Shown here in pieces: positions 43,684-52,510 of a stretch of DNA of 64,000 nucleotides (position 1 is its first letter; each line of letters begins with the position of its first letter). The stretch is from the NCBI GenBank assembly GCA_002282445.1, contig NCJK01000001.1:372001-436000 (forward strand), in the 5' to 3' direction. The stretch is from Burkholderiales bacterium 39-55-53. GTDB taxonomy: Bacteria; Pseudomonadota; Gammaproteobacteria; Burkholderiales; Burkholderiaceae_C. The notes beneath the pieces are model-generated. The model was given only the letters and a program-made list of their open reading frames with translations, was not told the DNA's origin and did not search any database. The position numbers and the translations under genes are program-made.

Positions 43684-44505
43684 ATGGACCTCCAACCCCA
43701 ACTGATTCTTGAACTCGCCACACTGGGCATTTGCACCGGCTTCTTAGCTGGTCTGCTGGGCATTGGGGGTGGCATGATCATGGTTCCCTTCATCACGTTC
43801 ATGCTTTCGCATCGCGGGGTAGATGCAGACCTCGCCGTGAAGATGGCCATTGCAACCTCCATGGCCACCATCATCTTCACCTCCGTCTCCAGCGTGCGCG
43901 CCCACCACAAGCGCGGTGCGGTACGTTGGGACTTGGTCAAAGGTTTGGCGCCTGGCATCGTGCTGGGCAGCATGATTGGCAGCTTGGGCGTGTTTGCCTT
44001 GCTCAAAGGCTCTTACTTGGCCATCTTCTTTGGTTTGTTTGTGGGTTTCTCAGCCACGCAAATGTTCTTAGACAAGAAGCCAGCGCCTACACGCCAAGTG
44101 CCCGCCACCGCAGGCCTGATGGGCGCAGGTGGCGTGATTGGATTCATCTCAGGCTTGGTGGGCGCAGGCGGTGGTTTTATCAGCGTGCCATTCATGACTT
44201 GGTGCAACGTGGCGATTCATAACGCCGTGGCAACTAGCGCGGCTTTGGGCTTTCCAATCGCCGTAGCCAACGTGGCTGGCTACATCGTCAGTGGCATGTC
44301 TGTAGAAGGTTTGCCTGACGATGCCTTCGGATTTATTTGGGTGCCTGCCTTGGCTGTGATTGCAGCTTGCAGTGTGCTCACCGCGCCAATAGGCGCAAAA
44401 GCAGCGCACATGCTGCCGGTGAAAAAACTCAAACGTATTTTTGCGAGCGTGCTCTATCTTCTGGCTGCTTACATGCTCTACAAAGGCGTCAGCAGCATCT
44501 ATTGA
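43684..44505 (+). CDS. TSUP family (TauE/SafE) membrane transporter
   Basis: A 273-residue protein with about eight TM segments and the repeated GLLGIGGGMIMVPF / GLVGAGGGFISVPF motifs of the TSUP family, thought to export sulfite, sulfonates or similar anions. Substrate unknown. ATG at 43684 is used because the longer frame to 43627 runs through the 6S RNA 3' half. It overlaps the convergent SafE-like gene by 7 bases. Confidence 0.9.
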   Translation: MDLQPQLILELATLGICTGFLAGLLGIGGGMIMVPFITFMLSHRGVDADLAVKMAIATSMATIIFTSVSSVRAHHKRGAVRWDLVKGLAPGIVLGSMIGSLGVFALLKGSYLAIFFGLFVGFSATQMFLDKKPAPTRQVPATAGLMGAGGVIGFISGLVGAGGGFISVPFMTWCNVAIHNAVATSAALGFPIAVANVAGYIVSGMSVEGLPDDAFGFIWVPALAVIAACSVLTAPIGAKAAHMLPVKKLKRIFASVLYLLAAYMLYKGVSSIY

Positions 44506-45212
44506 GGCACCATGCACCAAGGGGCTTGGTACTCCACCAAGCCCATCCACAAGGTCCATCCTGAGCTGGCCATGAGTGCCAAGCCAGCTAGACGCACGCC
44601 CCATGCGCCGCTGCCGGTCGAAACTATTTGCCCACCCCGCAGACGCAGCCAAACCCAAGGGCCAATCGTCAGTACCACGGCGCTCCCCAAAGCAAACAAG
44701 GCCATCACCCCAGCACCCTCTAAAGGGCTATTACTGAGTGCTGCCACCAAGAGTGCGCCGTAAAGCAAGCCGCAAGGCATCAAAGCCCACAAAACACCAA
44801 GAATGACCGCGCCGCCATTGCGCAGCTTGAGGTGAGCCGTCATGCTTTGCACACGACGCCAAATGCCACGGCCAAAGTCTTCCAGCCAAATGGGCTGCTC
44901 ACCACGCCACAGCAACAAGCCGCCCACCATAAAGGCCACGATGTGCATCAAGGTCCAAACGGGGCGAAATACAGCAGACTGGGTGCTGAGCCAGCCCACA
45001 CCTTGCATGGTGCTGGCGGCCACTGCGCCCAAAGCGCTGTAGCCAATGACACGACCAAGTTGAAATAACAGCATGGCTGAGACGCCCTGCCCGCCTGATT
45101 GTTTCTGTGCAGCTCGCCCGATGCCTGCACAGGCCGCACCGCACATGGCCAAACAGTGCGGCCCACCCGCGAGCCCCATCAAGAGTGCGGTGAGGGCCAA
45201 AGTTGTGTTCAT
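44499..45212 (-). CDS. SafE/DsbD-TM-like membrane protein in the cbb3/hemN locus
   Basis: A 237-residue protein with about six TM segments. The opening LMGLAGGPHCLAMCGAACAG with its two Cys, and ALMPCGLLYGALLVAALS with one more, fit the UreH/SafE-like domain often found beside cbb3 oxidase genes and suspected in copper or sulfur handling. Its ATG overlaps the hemN stop by one base (TGATG). Confidence 0.85.
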   Translation of the reverse strand: MNTTLALTALLMGLAGGPHCLAMCGAACAGIGRAAQKQSGGQGVSAMLLFQLGRVIGYSALGAVAASTMQGVGWLSTQSAVFRPVWTLMHIVAFMVGGLLLWRGEQPIWLEDFGRGIWRRVQSMTAHLKLRNGGAVILGVLWALMPCGLLYGALLVAALSNSPLEGAGVMALFALGSAVVLTIGPWVWLRLRGGQIVSTGSGAWGVRLAGLALMASSGWTLWMGLVEYQAPWCMVPQ

Positions 45213-46600
45213 CAGATGATTTTAGAGAACCTTGCGCGGTTCTTGTCGGCTTGCAGGTATTTGTCAAAGACCATGGCGACGCCACGCACAAAGAACCAAC
45301 CCAGCTCGGTCACGTGAATGCCCACATCGTCCATAGTCAACAAGCCCTGCTCTTGCATGGCGGACAAAAGCGCCATCTCTGGTGCAAAGTACTGCTTAAA
45401 GTCGATCAGGTGCGACAACTCCACCGATTCAAACAGCACGCTGCCTTGACACATCAGCGCCATGATGACGGTGCGACGCACCAAATCGTCACGCGACAGC
45501 GCCATGCCACGGGCGACTGGCAGACGACCTTGGTTCAGCAAATCGTAGTACTCATCCAAAGTCTTGACGTTTTGGCTGAAGGTGGGGCCCACGCGGCCGA
45601 TGGAAGACACGCCCAAGGCAATCAAGTCGCAATCAGGTTGTGTGCTGTAGCCTTGGAAATTGCGGTGCAAACGACCTTGGCGCTTGGCCACAGCCAACGC
45701 ATCATTGGGCAAAGCGAAGTGATCCATGCCCACATACACATAGCCAGCTTCCACCAACACACGCATGGCGCTGGACAGCATGACCAGCTTAGACGCTGCA
45801 GGCGGCAAGTCTTGTGTGTGGATGCGACGCTGTGGCTTGAAGCGCTCTGGCAAATGGGCGTAGGCGTAAAGCGCAATGCGGTCTGGGCGCAGTTGGGTGA
45901 TTTGCTCTAGGGTGCGCTCAAAGGTTTCTGGCGTTTGCATGGGCAAGCCGTAAATCAAATCCACGTTGACCGATTCAAAACCCAACTCACGCGAAGCAGC
46001 CACTAGATCAAACACTTGCTCTGCGGGCTGAATACGATGCACCGCTTTTTGCACGACTGGTTCAAAGTCTTGCACGCCAAAGCTGAGACGGTTAAAGCCT
46101 TGTTGCGCCAAATGTGCCAAACGCTCACGCGTCACTGTGCGTGGGTCAATCTCAACCGAGTATTCACCGCCCGGCGCAAACTGAAAGTTACGACGCAACA
46201 TGGCCATGAGCTGCGCCAACTCAGCGTCACTCAAAAACGTCGGGCTACCGCCCCCTAGGTGCAACTGTGACACCACTTGGCCTTGACCCAAGTGAGCAAT
46301 GTTCAGATCAACCTCACGCTCAAGGTAGCGCAAATACTCAGCCCCACGTTCGTGGTGTTTAGTGATGATTTTGTTGCAAGCGCAGTAGTAGCAAAGCGAC
46401 TCACAAAAAGGGATGTGAACATACAGGGACAGTGGGTACGCTTTAGCCCCTATGCCATCTCGACGCTGCTCAAGTGCTTGCAGGTAGTCTGCTTCACCAA
46501 ACGCCTCTACAAAACGGTCAGCCGTCGGGTACGAGGTGTAGCGCGGCCCCGCCACATCGTAGCGTTGCAAGAGTTCTGGATTTAACACAAGAGAATGCAT
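45212..46600 (-). CDS. hemN: Oxygen-independent coproporphyrinogen III oxidase
   Basis: A 462-residue radical SAM enzyme. The cluster motif CESLCYYC lies in HIPFCESLCYYCACNKI, with GGGSPTFLSDAEL following. It converts coproporphyrinogen III to protoporphyrinogen IX without oxygen, supplying haem when oxygen is scarce. ATG at 46600 has AGGTG about 8 bases upstream; the longer frame is rejected. It is divergent from fnr with an FNR-type box (46654-46667) between them. Confidence 0.94.
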   Translation of the reverse strand: MHSLVLNPELLQRYDVAGPRYTSYPTADRFVEAFGEADYLQALEQRRDGIGAKAYPLSLYVHIPFCESLCYYCACNKIITKHHERGAEYLRYLEREVDLNIAHLGQGQVVSQLHLGGGSPTFLSDAELAQLMAMLRRNFQFAPGGEYSVEIDPRTVTRERLAHLAQQGFNRLSFGVQDFEPVVQKAVHRIQPAEQVFDLVAASRELGFESVNVDLIYGLPMQTPETFERTLEQITQLRPDRIALYAYAHLPERFKPQRRIHTQDLPPAASKLVMLSSAMRVLVEAGYVYVGMDHFALPNDALAVAKRQGRLHRNFQGYSTQPDCDLIALGVSSIGRVGPTFSQNVKTLDEYYDLLNQGRLPVARGMALSRDDLVRRTVIMALMCQGSVLFESVELSHLIDFKQYFAPEMALLSAMQEQGLLTMDDVGIHVTELGWFFVRGVAMVFDKYLQADKNRARFSKII

Positions 46601-46653
46601 AAGTTCACACCTATTTTTACGCTCCATAATAGATGTCTGACAGCTCTAAAAAG

Positions 46654-46667
46654 TTGACCTGCATCAA
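46654..46667. promoter_or_regulatory. FNR-type box between hemN and fnr
   Basis: TTGAC-CTGC-ATCAA, one mismatch from the FNR consensus TTGAT-N4-ATCAA. It is 54-67 bases upstream of the hemN ATG and 20-33 bases upstream of the fnr ATG taken here. It suggests FNR activation of hemN and feedback on fnr. Confidence 0.7.
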
Positions 46668-46686
46668 CACAAACGTCTTCACACAC

Positions 46687-47406
46687 ATGAGTTCTACCAG
46701 TATCAAAGTCGCCTGTTCTAACTGTAATTTGCGCGAGCTCTGTATGCCGCTAGGTCTGAGCGACAGCGAGATGGAACGCGTAGATGAAGTGGTGGCCACA
46801 CGCCGTAAAGTAGCTCGGGGCGACAACTTGTTTAGAAACGGCGACAAGTTCAATGCACTGTTTGCCATTCGCACCGGCTTCTTCAAAACACGCATCTCCG
46901 CAGAAGACGGCCGTGATCAAGTCACGGGCTTTCAAATGGCGGGCGAGATCATTGGCCTAGATGGCATCGTGAGTGACCACCACACCTGTGATGCTGTGGC
47001 CTTAGAAGACGCCGAAGTGTGCGTCATGCCGTTTGACCGCATTGAAGAGCTGTCGCGCGAGATCACCTCGCTACAACGCCATGTTCACAAAATCATGAGC
47101 CGTGAAATCGTGCGTGAGAACGGTGTGATGTTGCTATTGGGCAGCATGCGCGCCGAAGAGCGTTTAGCGGCCTTCTTGCTCAACCTTGTTCAGCGCCTGC
47201 ATGCACGCGGATTCTCGCAATCTGAGTTGGTGCTGCGCATGACACGCGAAGAAATAGGCAGCTACTTAGGTCTCAAGCTTGAGACCGTCAGCCGCACCTT
47301 CTCAAAGTTTGTGGAAGAAGGCATTGTTGAGGTCAAACAACGCCATGTGCGGATCTTGAACCCAGACGGGCTCAAGCTCATTGTGAACTCGCAAACCTGC
47401 CAATAA
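46687..47406 (+). CDS. fnr: FNR/ANR-type oxygen-sensing regulator
   Basis: A 239-residue Crp-family regulator. The N-terminal Cys cluster C10-x2-C13-x5-C19 (CSNCNLREL) and a central C101 (HTCDAV) supply the four [4Fe-4S] ligands. The cyclic-nucleotide-like beta-roll fills the middle, and the HTH is MTREEIGSYLGLKLETVSRT with the FNR-type ExxSR. A start at 46633 is open, but it would place the FNR box inside the coding region, so ATG at 46687 is chosen. It would activate cbb3, hemN and other microaerobic genes. Confidence 0.93.
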   Translation: MSSTSIKVACSNCNLRELCMPLGLSDSEMERVDEVVATRRKVARGDNLFRNGDKFNALFAIRTGFFKTRISAEDGRDQVTGFQMAGEIIGLDGIVSDHHTCDAVALEDAEVCVMPFDRIEELSREITSLQRHVHKIMSREIVRENGVMLLLGSMRAEERLAAFLLNLVQRLHARGFSQSELVLRMTREEIGSYLGLKLETVSRTFSKFVEEGIVEVKQRHVRILNPDGLKLIVNSQTCQ

Positions 47407-47418
47407 ATCTCGACGAAT

Positions 47419-47688
47419 TTAAGGCTTGGTGGCCTCAGGCTTTGGCGTAACGACGTGATTACGCGTTTGCAATGCGGGGGCGAGCTGCAAATCCTTTTCA
47501 GCGGCCAAGGTTTTATTGATGTCTAAGCCACGACGGTAATAGTCATCAGCCACCACAGGGTCAGGCGTGCCAATGGCAATTGCCAAAGTAATAAAACCAG
47601 CAATGATCACGGCAGCTGGGCCAGAAATGATCAGCCATACGTGGCCATATTTCCACCAAGGCTTGGTATCTAAATTTTCTTGTTTCAT
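47419..47688 (-). CDS. FixH family protein
   Basis: An 89-residue protein with one TM helix (about residues 16-36, VWLIISGPAAVIIAGFITLA) and the pattern DPVVADDYYRRGLDINKTLA, typical of FixH-related proteins beside CcoG. It probably helps copper delivery or assembly of cbb3 oxidase. It is the last gene of the cco unit and converges on fnr. Confidence 0.85.
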   Translation of the reverse strand: MKQENLDTKPWWKYGHVWLIISGPAAVIIAGFITLAIAIGTPDPVVADDYYRRGLDINKTLAAEKDLQLAPALQTRNHVVTPKPEATKP

Positions 47689-47692
47689 GGTT

Positions 47693-49141
47693 TTACCTCG
47701 GGACAATAAACACAGACTTTTCAAGCACAGCATGACCGATGCCCAAAGCCTCTACTTCGAATTCTATTTTGTGCGAACCAGCTTGCGCTGAACCATACGG
47801 AATATCCGCACTCAACACCACCCAACGCGCCTGTGCAGGCGCAACTGAGATTTGTGTTTCTGTGGTGATTTTCAACTCAGGCAAACCCTTCACACCTAAG
47901 CGATAGATTTGCTCAACTTCGGATGCATTCATAATTTGCAAGCGATATACGTTTTCAAGGGTTCCGTACTCTGTGATGCGAGACAGGCTTGAACGGTCAC
48001 GCACCACGTCGACCTTGAACGGCGAACGCATGCTGATCGAGACAAACAAGCCCACCGTGACGGCTACCAGAATCATGGTGTAAATCTGAACACGCGGGCG
48101 CATCAAGCGTTGCCACATTTGCGAAGGCGTCCACTTGTTGTCCATGGCATTTTGTGTGGAATAACGCACCAGCCCTTTGGGATAGCCCAACTTATCCATC
48201 ACCGTGTCGCACACATCTGCACACGCACCGCATCCAATGCACTCGTACTGCAACCCATCACGAATATCAATGCCTGTCGGACACACCTGTACGCAAAGGG
48301 TGCAATCCACACAGGACCCTAAATTCAATGCAGCCACGTCAGCACTCTTTGAACGTGCACCACGCGGCTCACCACGCTCTGTGTCATAGGTCACGATGAG
48401 TGTGTCGTTGTCAAACATCGCGCTTTGAAAGCGCGCGTACGGACACATGTACTTGCAAACCTGCTCACGCATGAAGCCCGCATTGCCGTATGTTGCAAAG
48501 GCATAAAAGAAAACCCAAAAGAGCTCCCATGCGGACATCTGCGTGAGGAAAAACTCCATGACAAGCTCGCGGATAGGCGTGAAGTAACCGACAAAAGTAA
48601 AACCGGTCCAAATCGACAGAAAGATCCAAATGATGTGTTTGTAGACTTTCTTGACCAACTTCTCGATCGAAAAATCTGCATCATCTAAACGAATGCGCGC
48701 CGATCGATCGCCCTCGATCTTGTGTTCGATCCACAGGAAAATTTCGCTGTACACCGTTTGTGGGCAGGCAAAGCCACACCACAGGCGACCTGCCACTGCT
48801 GTGAATAAAAACAATGCCAGGGCTGAGATCACCAATAAACCGGTGAGATAAATAAAGTCTTGCGGATACAAGACCAAACCAAAAATATAAAAACGGCGAG
48901 ATGCCAAATCAAATAAGACCGCCTGGCGAGTACCCCACTCTAACCATGGCAGGCCATAAAAAACCAACTGGGTTAGCGCAACAAAAATCCAGCGCCAATA
49001 AGTAAATATACCCTCGACAGAGCGAGGGTAAATTTTTTTGGATGCAGCATAAAGAGAAACCATCGCCTCGTCAGCAGAGCCCGAAGGCTCTGGAACGATG
49101 GGGATGGTTTTATGCTGCTTAGAGTCGTCAGCAGACTTCAA
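47693..49141 (-). CDS. ccoG: CcoG, cbb3 oxidase accessory ferredoxin-like protein
   Basis: A 482-residue inner-membrane protein with about five TM segments. Two [4Fe-4S] motifs are CVDCTLCVQVC and CIGCGACADVC. The family reduces copper or supports CcoN maturation. The only start preserving the usual N-terminal length is TTG at 49141, seven bases after the ccoP stop; an ATG at 49066 would shorten it by 25 residues. Start uncertain. Confidence 0.92.
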   Translation of the reverse strand: MKSADDSKQHKTIPIVPEPSGSADEAMVSLYAASKKIYPRSVEGIFTYWRWIFVALTQLVFYGLPWLEWGTRQAVLFDLASRRFYIFGLVLYPQDFIYLTGLLVISALALFLFTAVAGRLWCGFACPQTVYSEIFLWIEHKIEGDRSARIRLDDADFSIEKLVKKVYKHIIWIFLSIWTGFTFVGYFTPIRELVMEFFLTQMSAWELFWVFFYAFATYGNAGFMREQVCKYMCPYARFQSAMFDNDTLIVTYDTERGEPRGARSKSADVAALNLGSCVDCTLCVQVCPTGIDIRDGLQYECIGCGACADVCDTVMDKLGYPKGLVRYSTQNAMDNKWTPSQMWQRLMRPRVQIYTMILVAVTVGLFVSISMRSPFKVDVVRDRSSLSRITEYGTLENVYRLQIMNASEVEQIYRLGVKGLPELKITTETQISVAPAQARWVVLSADIPYGSAQAGSHKIEFEVEALGIGHAVLEKSVFIVPR

Positions 49142-49147
49142 AACAAA

Positions 49148-50068
49148 TTACTTGGCAGCAACAGTTTTATTAGAGAAGCCCCAAACGTAAGCTGTCAACA
49201 CATGGATTTGAGCTTCAGTCAAACGACCTTCTTGCGCAGGCATTTGATTGACCTTGCCGTTGTTGATCATCGCGGTGATCGCCTCTTCGCCCCAACCGTG
49301 CAACCAGACTTTGTCTGTCAAATTAGGTGCGCCCATGGCTTGCATACCCGTGCCATCTGGGCCGTGACATGCAGCGCAAGCCGCAAACTTTGGCTTACCC
49401 AAGTTGGCACGAACAGAGTCATGTGGGCTGCCAGACAAGCTCAACACATAGTGAGACAAGTTACGCACGTCGTCAGGTGTACCCACAGCCGCAGCCATGG
49501 GAGGCATTTGACCAATGCGACCTTTTGTCAGAGTCTCTTTGATCTTGTCGGTAGCTCCACCGTGCAACCAATCTTTGTCAGTCAAGTTAGGAAAGCCCTT
49601 CGAACCGCGTGCGTCAGAGCCGTGGCACTGTGCGCAGTTGTTCATGAACAAACGCTCACCTACGGCCACAGCTTTAGGGTCTTGTGAAAGTTGTTCAGGT
49701 GTTTGAGCTGTGAAAGCTGCGTACAAAGGCTCGAGGTCTTTGTTAGCTTTAGCCACTTCAGCTTCGTACTGGTTTTGAGATGTCCAGTTCAAGCCACCGT
49801 TGTAGCTACCCAAACCTGGGTACGCAGCCCAATAAACAGCTGCGAAAACCATCGTGATGATGAACAACCACAACCACCAACGTGGCAATGGGTTGTTCAT
49901 TTCGCGCAGGTCTTCGTCCCACACGTGGCCAGTTGTGCCATCTTCGACTTCGTGGGCAGACACTTTGACTTGGGCCGAGAACCACAGCAAGAATGCGCAG
50001 TACACGATACCCAAAATACAAATGGCTGATACGAAGATCGACCAAAAATTACTTGTGAAATCACTCAT
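49148..50068 (-). CDS. ccoP: cbb3-type cytochrome c oxidase subunit III
   Basis: A 306-residue membrane-anchored dihaem cytochrome c. TM segments occupy about residues 10-30 and 65-85 (PLPRWWLWLFIITMVFAAVY); the two haem c sites are CAQCH (about residue 145) and CAACH (about 232). It receives electrons from the bc1 complex or soluble cytochromes and passes them to CcoO. Confidence 0.96.
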   Translation of the reverse strand: MSDFTSNFWSIFVSAICILGIVYCAFLLWFSAQVKVSAHEVEDGTTGHVWDEDLREMNNPLPRWWLWLFIITMVFAAVYWAAYPGLGSYNGGLNWTSQNQYEAEVAKANKDLEPLYAAFTAQTPEQLSQDPKAVAVGERLFMNNCAQCHGSDARGSKGFPNLTDKDWLHGGATDKIKETLTKGRIGQMPPMAAAVGTPDDVRNLSHYVLSLSGSPHDSVRANLGKPKFAACAACHGPDGTGMQAMGAPNLTDKVWLHGWGEEAITAMINNGKVNQMPAQEGRLTEAQIHVLTAYVWGFSNKTVAAK

Positions 50069-50099
50069 GATTCGATTCCTTTACAAAGGCCCCTAGGCC

Positions 50100-50237
50100 T
50101 TAGTCTTGATCGAGGGGCAGCTTCGATGCTGCCTCAAAATCTTCTTTGTTACGTCGAGAAAAAGCCCATACCATGATGCCGATAAACACAGCAAACGACA
50201 GCACCGTTGTGATGGCTCTCAGGTCATTGACATCCAT
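50100..50237 (-). CDS. ccoQ: cbb3-type oxidase subunit CcoQ
   Basis: A 45-residue protein starting MDVNDLRAITTVLSFAVFIG, with one TM segment and then charged ARRNKEDF-like sequence (SRRNKEDFEAASKLP). Size, single TM and place between ccoO and ccoP identify CcoQ, which stabilises the oxidase. SD AAGGAG precedes the ATG. It is short enough to be missed by ordinary gene finders. Confidence 0.92.
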   Translation of the reverse strand: MDVNDLRAITTVLSFAVFIGIMVWAFSRRNKEDFEAASKLPLDQD

Positions 50238-50248
50238 GGTGTGTCTCC

Positions 50249-50872
50249 TTATTTGAGGGCCAAGCCCAAGCCTTGGAGGTAAGCAATCACAGCTTCCATC
50301 TCGGTTTTACCTTTGACTTCTTCTGTCGATTTCGCAATCTCTTCGTCGCTATAAGGAACGCCCACTGTGCGCAAAGCTTTCATGTGTGCTGGCATTGCCT
50401 CAGCATCCACCAAAGCAGTCATCAACCATGGGTAGGCAGGCATGTTGGACTCAGGCACCAAATCGCGAGGATTGTTCAGGTGAACACGGTGCCATTCGTC
50501 GCTGTACTTGCCGCCCACGCGAGCCAAGTCTGGACCGGTGCGCTTGCTACCCCATTGGAAGGGGTGGTCGTACACAGACTCGCCAGCCACCGAGTAGTGG
50601 CCATAGCGCAAAGTTTCAGCCAAGAATGGACGAATCATTTGTGAGTGGCAGTTGTAGCAACCTTCACGTTGATACACGTCACGCCCTGCCAACTGCAAAG
50701 CTGTGTAAGGCTTAACACCCGTCACAGGCTCAGTGGTGGACTTTTGGAAGAACAGAGGGACGATCTCAACCAAACCACCAAATGAGACGGCAATCAAGAT
50801 CAATACGATCATCAAAAAGTTGCTGGTCTCCACGCGAGCGTGGGAAAAGCCTTTGGAATTGTTATCAGACAT
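50249..50872 (-). CDS. ccoO: cbb3-type cytochrome c oxidase subunit II
   Basis: A 207-residue monohaem cytochrome c with an N-terminal TM anchor (about residues 18-38) and the haem site [16 protein letters not shown]. It passes electrons from CcoP to CcoN. It lies between ccoN and ccoQ with short gaps. Confidence 0.96.
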   Translation of the reverse strand: MSDNNSKGFSHARVETSNFLMIVLILIAVSFGGLVEIVPLFFQKSTTEPVTGVKPYTALQLAGRDVYQREGCYNCHSQMIRPFLAETLRYGHYSVAGESVYDHPFQWGSKRTGPDLARVGGKYSDEWHRVHLNNPRDLVPESNMPAYPWLMTALVDAEAMPAHMKALRTVGVPYSDEEIAKSTEEVKGKTEMEAVIAYLQGLGLALK

Positions 50873-50882
50873 TTATTTCTCC

Positions 50883-52310
<1,428 letters not shown>

Positions 52311-52362
52311 CGGTCACCTTTCATTTTTCAAACCAGTATCCTCAAATCGCCCTTGCGGCGTA

Positions 52363-52376
52363 TTGATTCAAATCAA
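52363..52376. promoter_or_regulatory. Perfect FNR box upstream of ccoN
   Basis: TTGAT-TCAA-ATCAA exactly matches the FNR consensus. It begins 53 bases upstream of the ccoN ATG and overlaps the ccoS stop codon (52373-52375), so the ccoNOQP-ccoG-fixH unit can be read from its own FNR-dependent promoter within the 3' end of ccoS. Confidence 0.82.
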
Positions 52377-52510
52377 TCATCACGAAGAATACGCTCGCCT
52401 TCTTGCTCAACGCTGTCAAATTGACCTCGGTGAATGGCCCACCAGAGACCACCCAAGATAAAAAGTACCAACAGTACAGACAGCGGGATCAACAAATACA
52501 AGATATCCAT
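52373..52510 (-). CDS. ccoS: cbb3-type oxidase assembly protein CcoS
   Basis: A 45-residue protein: one TM segment (ILYLLIPLSVLLVLFILGG), then WWAIHRGQFDSVEQEGERIL, the CcoS signature. It is needed to insert cofactors into CcoN. Its ATG overlaps the ccoI stop by one base (TGATG). The longer frame to 52624 lies inside ccoI and is rejected. Confidence 0.92.
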   Translation of the reverse strand: MDILYLLIPLSVLLVLFILGGLWWAIHRGQFDSVEQEGERILRDD

